Origin: Sipunculus nudus
Lineage: Eukaryota > Annelida > Sipuncula > Golfingiida > Sipunculidae
Assembly (NCBI GenBank): GCA_026874595.1
Contig: CM049310.1
Coordinates: 7,750,001 to 7,814,000, forward strand
Reading direction: 5' to 3'
DNA length: 64,000 bases
Shown: positions 62,476 through 64,000 of the stretch, in pieces
How positions within the stretch are numbered: the stretch's first letter is position 1
Layout: each line of letters begins with the position of its first letter
The notes under the pieces: model-generated
Database searches by the model: none
What the model was told of the DNA's origin: nothing
What the model saw: the letters and a program-made list of their open reading frames with translations, nothing else
Made by a program: the position numbers and the translations under genes

Positions 62476-63035
62476 ATCAGTCCTGTAATAATAACAATAT
62501 GGCAAGTCTACTTTTCTGCCCATTTTGATCTCACTTCAAAGCACCCTCAGTTTCCTGAGCCAACTCCACAGTCTGGTTCTTCCTGTCTTAACCAGGGAGC
62601 AGAAATACTTTCTAGTTCAAACATGAAAATAACATCAGTTAGGAACAACAGCTGGATCAGGTACACATTCCGAGTATGAAAGCACATCTTTAGTTCCACA
62701 ACAGGGCACAAACAGGTCTAGTTGCACCAATTATACGCTCTTTACACAGCGCTTTACCTATAGGCCTACTACCTATATTGTAAGCTTCTTTAGAAGCGCA
62801 AGATTTCTGCTGCCTTGGGAGCATACACCAATTTTAGCTGTGATAGTTTTCCTAATATTCCCATCTGTCAGCTTCATGCTACAGATTAAACTTGGAAAAT
62901 AATCTAGTTCAAACTTATTCTTTGCAACTGTCTGCTATCCAAACATTGATATTTAATTTCCAAGCCCCCAATTGGTTTATATTAAAATAGGCCTGTGAGT
63001 CATGTTACCATGGCCAACTTTTTTAAAGCTAACAA
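62476..63035. other. Unique sequence in duplication copy 2
   Basis: Not present in copy 1, where about 70 bp of different sequence takes its place. No gene or named repeat seen. Confidence 0.4.
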
Positions 63036-63086
63036 ATGCTGAATAGGAATATATTGTTCAGCGTTTTCTCAACCTCATGTATGGTA

Positions 63087-63087
<1 letters not shown>

Positions 63088-63146
<59 letters not shown>

Positions 63147-63163
63147 GTATATATATATATATA
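63088..63163. repeat. (TA)n microsatellite
   Basis: A TA run with two TG interruptions in copy 2 of the tandem duplication. Confidence 0.9.
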
Positions 63164-63272
63164 CTTTTTCAACTACTGGTCATTACTTCCATTACAACTT
63201 TTACATATTGTTATGAATTTTACAAATCAGTATGTACATTACTGACCTCCTTCCAGTGTAATACAAGATTAA

Positions 63273-64000
63273 TTGTATCCGCCAAAACAGAGTTTTGCGG
63301 ATACTATGTTTTCAGCCCACCGACGCTGCCGCCGCCACCATGTAGGTGTCCGGAGAACTCCTCCGTAACCGCTGGGCGGAATTTTACGAAACCTAGGATT
63401 ATGTTCGGGTCACATGTGAACTGCTGCGCCTCGATTTTGTTTTGACCTCTGACCTTTCCTCTGCGCTCTGCGTCTGTTTGTGCGTCTGTTTCCACACATA
63501 AACCCACATATCTCGGGAACCGTTTAACCGATCAGGAAAATATTTTTGCACAAATGTAGCCCTTGGAGAGCTTTATAACATTAACAAAAATGGTGGCGCC
63601 ACCTGCAACCATGATTGCACAGTGTCCATCTGTTCGTCTGCCTTCGGTAAAAATCACTCATTTCTCTGCAGTGACTGGACTAATTCACCTGAAATTCGGC
63701 ATGCGTATACATCCTGGATAGCTTTTCTGATTTTATGACAGGTGGCGCCACCTACATTCACGGTTACGCTGCAGACATCCAAGCTCATATCTCGGGAATC
63801 GTTTGACCGAATGGGCCAAAATTTTGCATGTGTATAGATCTCAAAAAACTCTTAATCATAGGCAAAACTGGTGGCGCCACCTGCAGCCATTTTTGCACAG
63901 CTCCTGTCTGTTTGTCTGCCATGGGATAAAATCACTCATATCTCAGCAGTGGTTTGACATATCTGCCTAAAATTTTGCAGGTTTATACATCCCCGACAGC
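63273..64000 (+). mobile_element. Family B element (B3), 3' end outside window
   Basis: It starts TTGTATCCGCCAAAAC and folds with GTTTTGCGGATAC, then has a GCCGCC-rich stretch, 'ccggagaactcctccg', and tandem half-units with perfect GGTGGCGCCACC near 63593, 63742 and 63871. It is cut by the window end. Confidence 0.75.

Larger units (their letters stand above)
58182..63207 (+). repeat. Tandem duplication, copy 2 (expanded by insertions)
   Basis: It begins AAGCATCACAAGTAACATTGAAAAA, repeats the copy 1 unique sequence to GATGCATGGGTTTGTTTTGT, is interrupted by A6, then continues with minisatellite array 2 and ends with GAATATATTGTTCA, ATGTATGGTAG, (TA)n and TTTTTCAACTACTGGTCATT. Confidence 0.6.

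Noticed and set aside
63036-63445. 122-codon Tyr/Ile-rich frame
   Set aside because: The bulk is translated (TA)n microsatellite followed by the head of B3.

Overview
This is eukaryotic nuclear DNA. It is strongly AT-rich, with long introns, a metazoan gene set and very heavy transposon load. No viral, prokaryotic or organellar genes are seen. The style of the repeats (tandem-unit elements with asymmetric terminal inverted repeats, plus tRNA-derived SINEs) and the gene content fit a marine lophotrochozoan, most likely a bivalve mollusc. That taxonomic call is an inference.

Three protein genes can be built exon by exon with consistent phases. (1) 668-10896, plus strand: the 3' ten exons of a calmodulin-like protein made of tandem EF-hand pairs. 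Eight complete EF-hands are present plus the end of a ninth, and the 5' part lies left of the window. (2) 21904-24671, minus strand: a two-exon, 91-residue ortholog of the bublin coiled-coil protein BBLN (UPF0184; human C9orf16). (3) About 30690-56598, plus strand: a 292-residue Fe(II)/2-oxoglutarate dioxygenase of the phytanoyl-CoA dioxygenase (PhyH) family. It has eight coding exons and a probable non-coding first exon 12.7 kb upstream. The three genes have unrelated jobs (calcium sensing, cytoskeletal scaffold, oxidative hydroxylation) and nothing suggests they act together.

Much of the remaining sequence, including most of the PhyH introns, is a community of non-autonomous Helitron2/HLE2-like elements. 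I group them in four families by their ends. Family A starts AGCTCAGCTGACT and ends TGACCCATGGGTCA-CTTG. Family B starts TTGTATCCGCC and ends in GGCGGATAC plus a tail finishing CTAG. Family C starts TTGTATCCCCAGAC and ends in GTCTGGGGATAC, a hairpin and CTAG. Family D starts GCGAACCTGTG and ends in CAGGTTCGC, a hairpin and CTTG. They share one architecture (a 5' terminal motif whose complement sits about 25-45 bp inside the 3' end, in A, C and D before a clear hairpin). They also share a roughly 100-bp internal module that ends at the palindrome GGTGGCGCCACC. Several are nested in one another, so insertion order and insertion sites can be read directly.

Layout: 1-157 end of a D element; 158-10896 EF-hand gene, with an A element filling most of one intron; 10897-18040 intergenic with a tRNA-SINE; 18043-19040 reversed A element; 21904-24671 BBLN; 25992-29674 composite A element; 30690-56598 PhyH gene, whose introns hold a palindromic MITE interrupted by C1, an A3/D2/B1/D1 nest, A4, A5, a TIR element interrupted by C2, and a second SINE; 56899-63207 tandem duplication with a 19-bp minisatellite in each copy and A6 (itself split by B2) in the second; 63273-64000 start of another B element.
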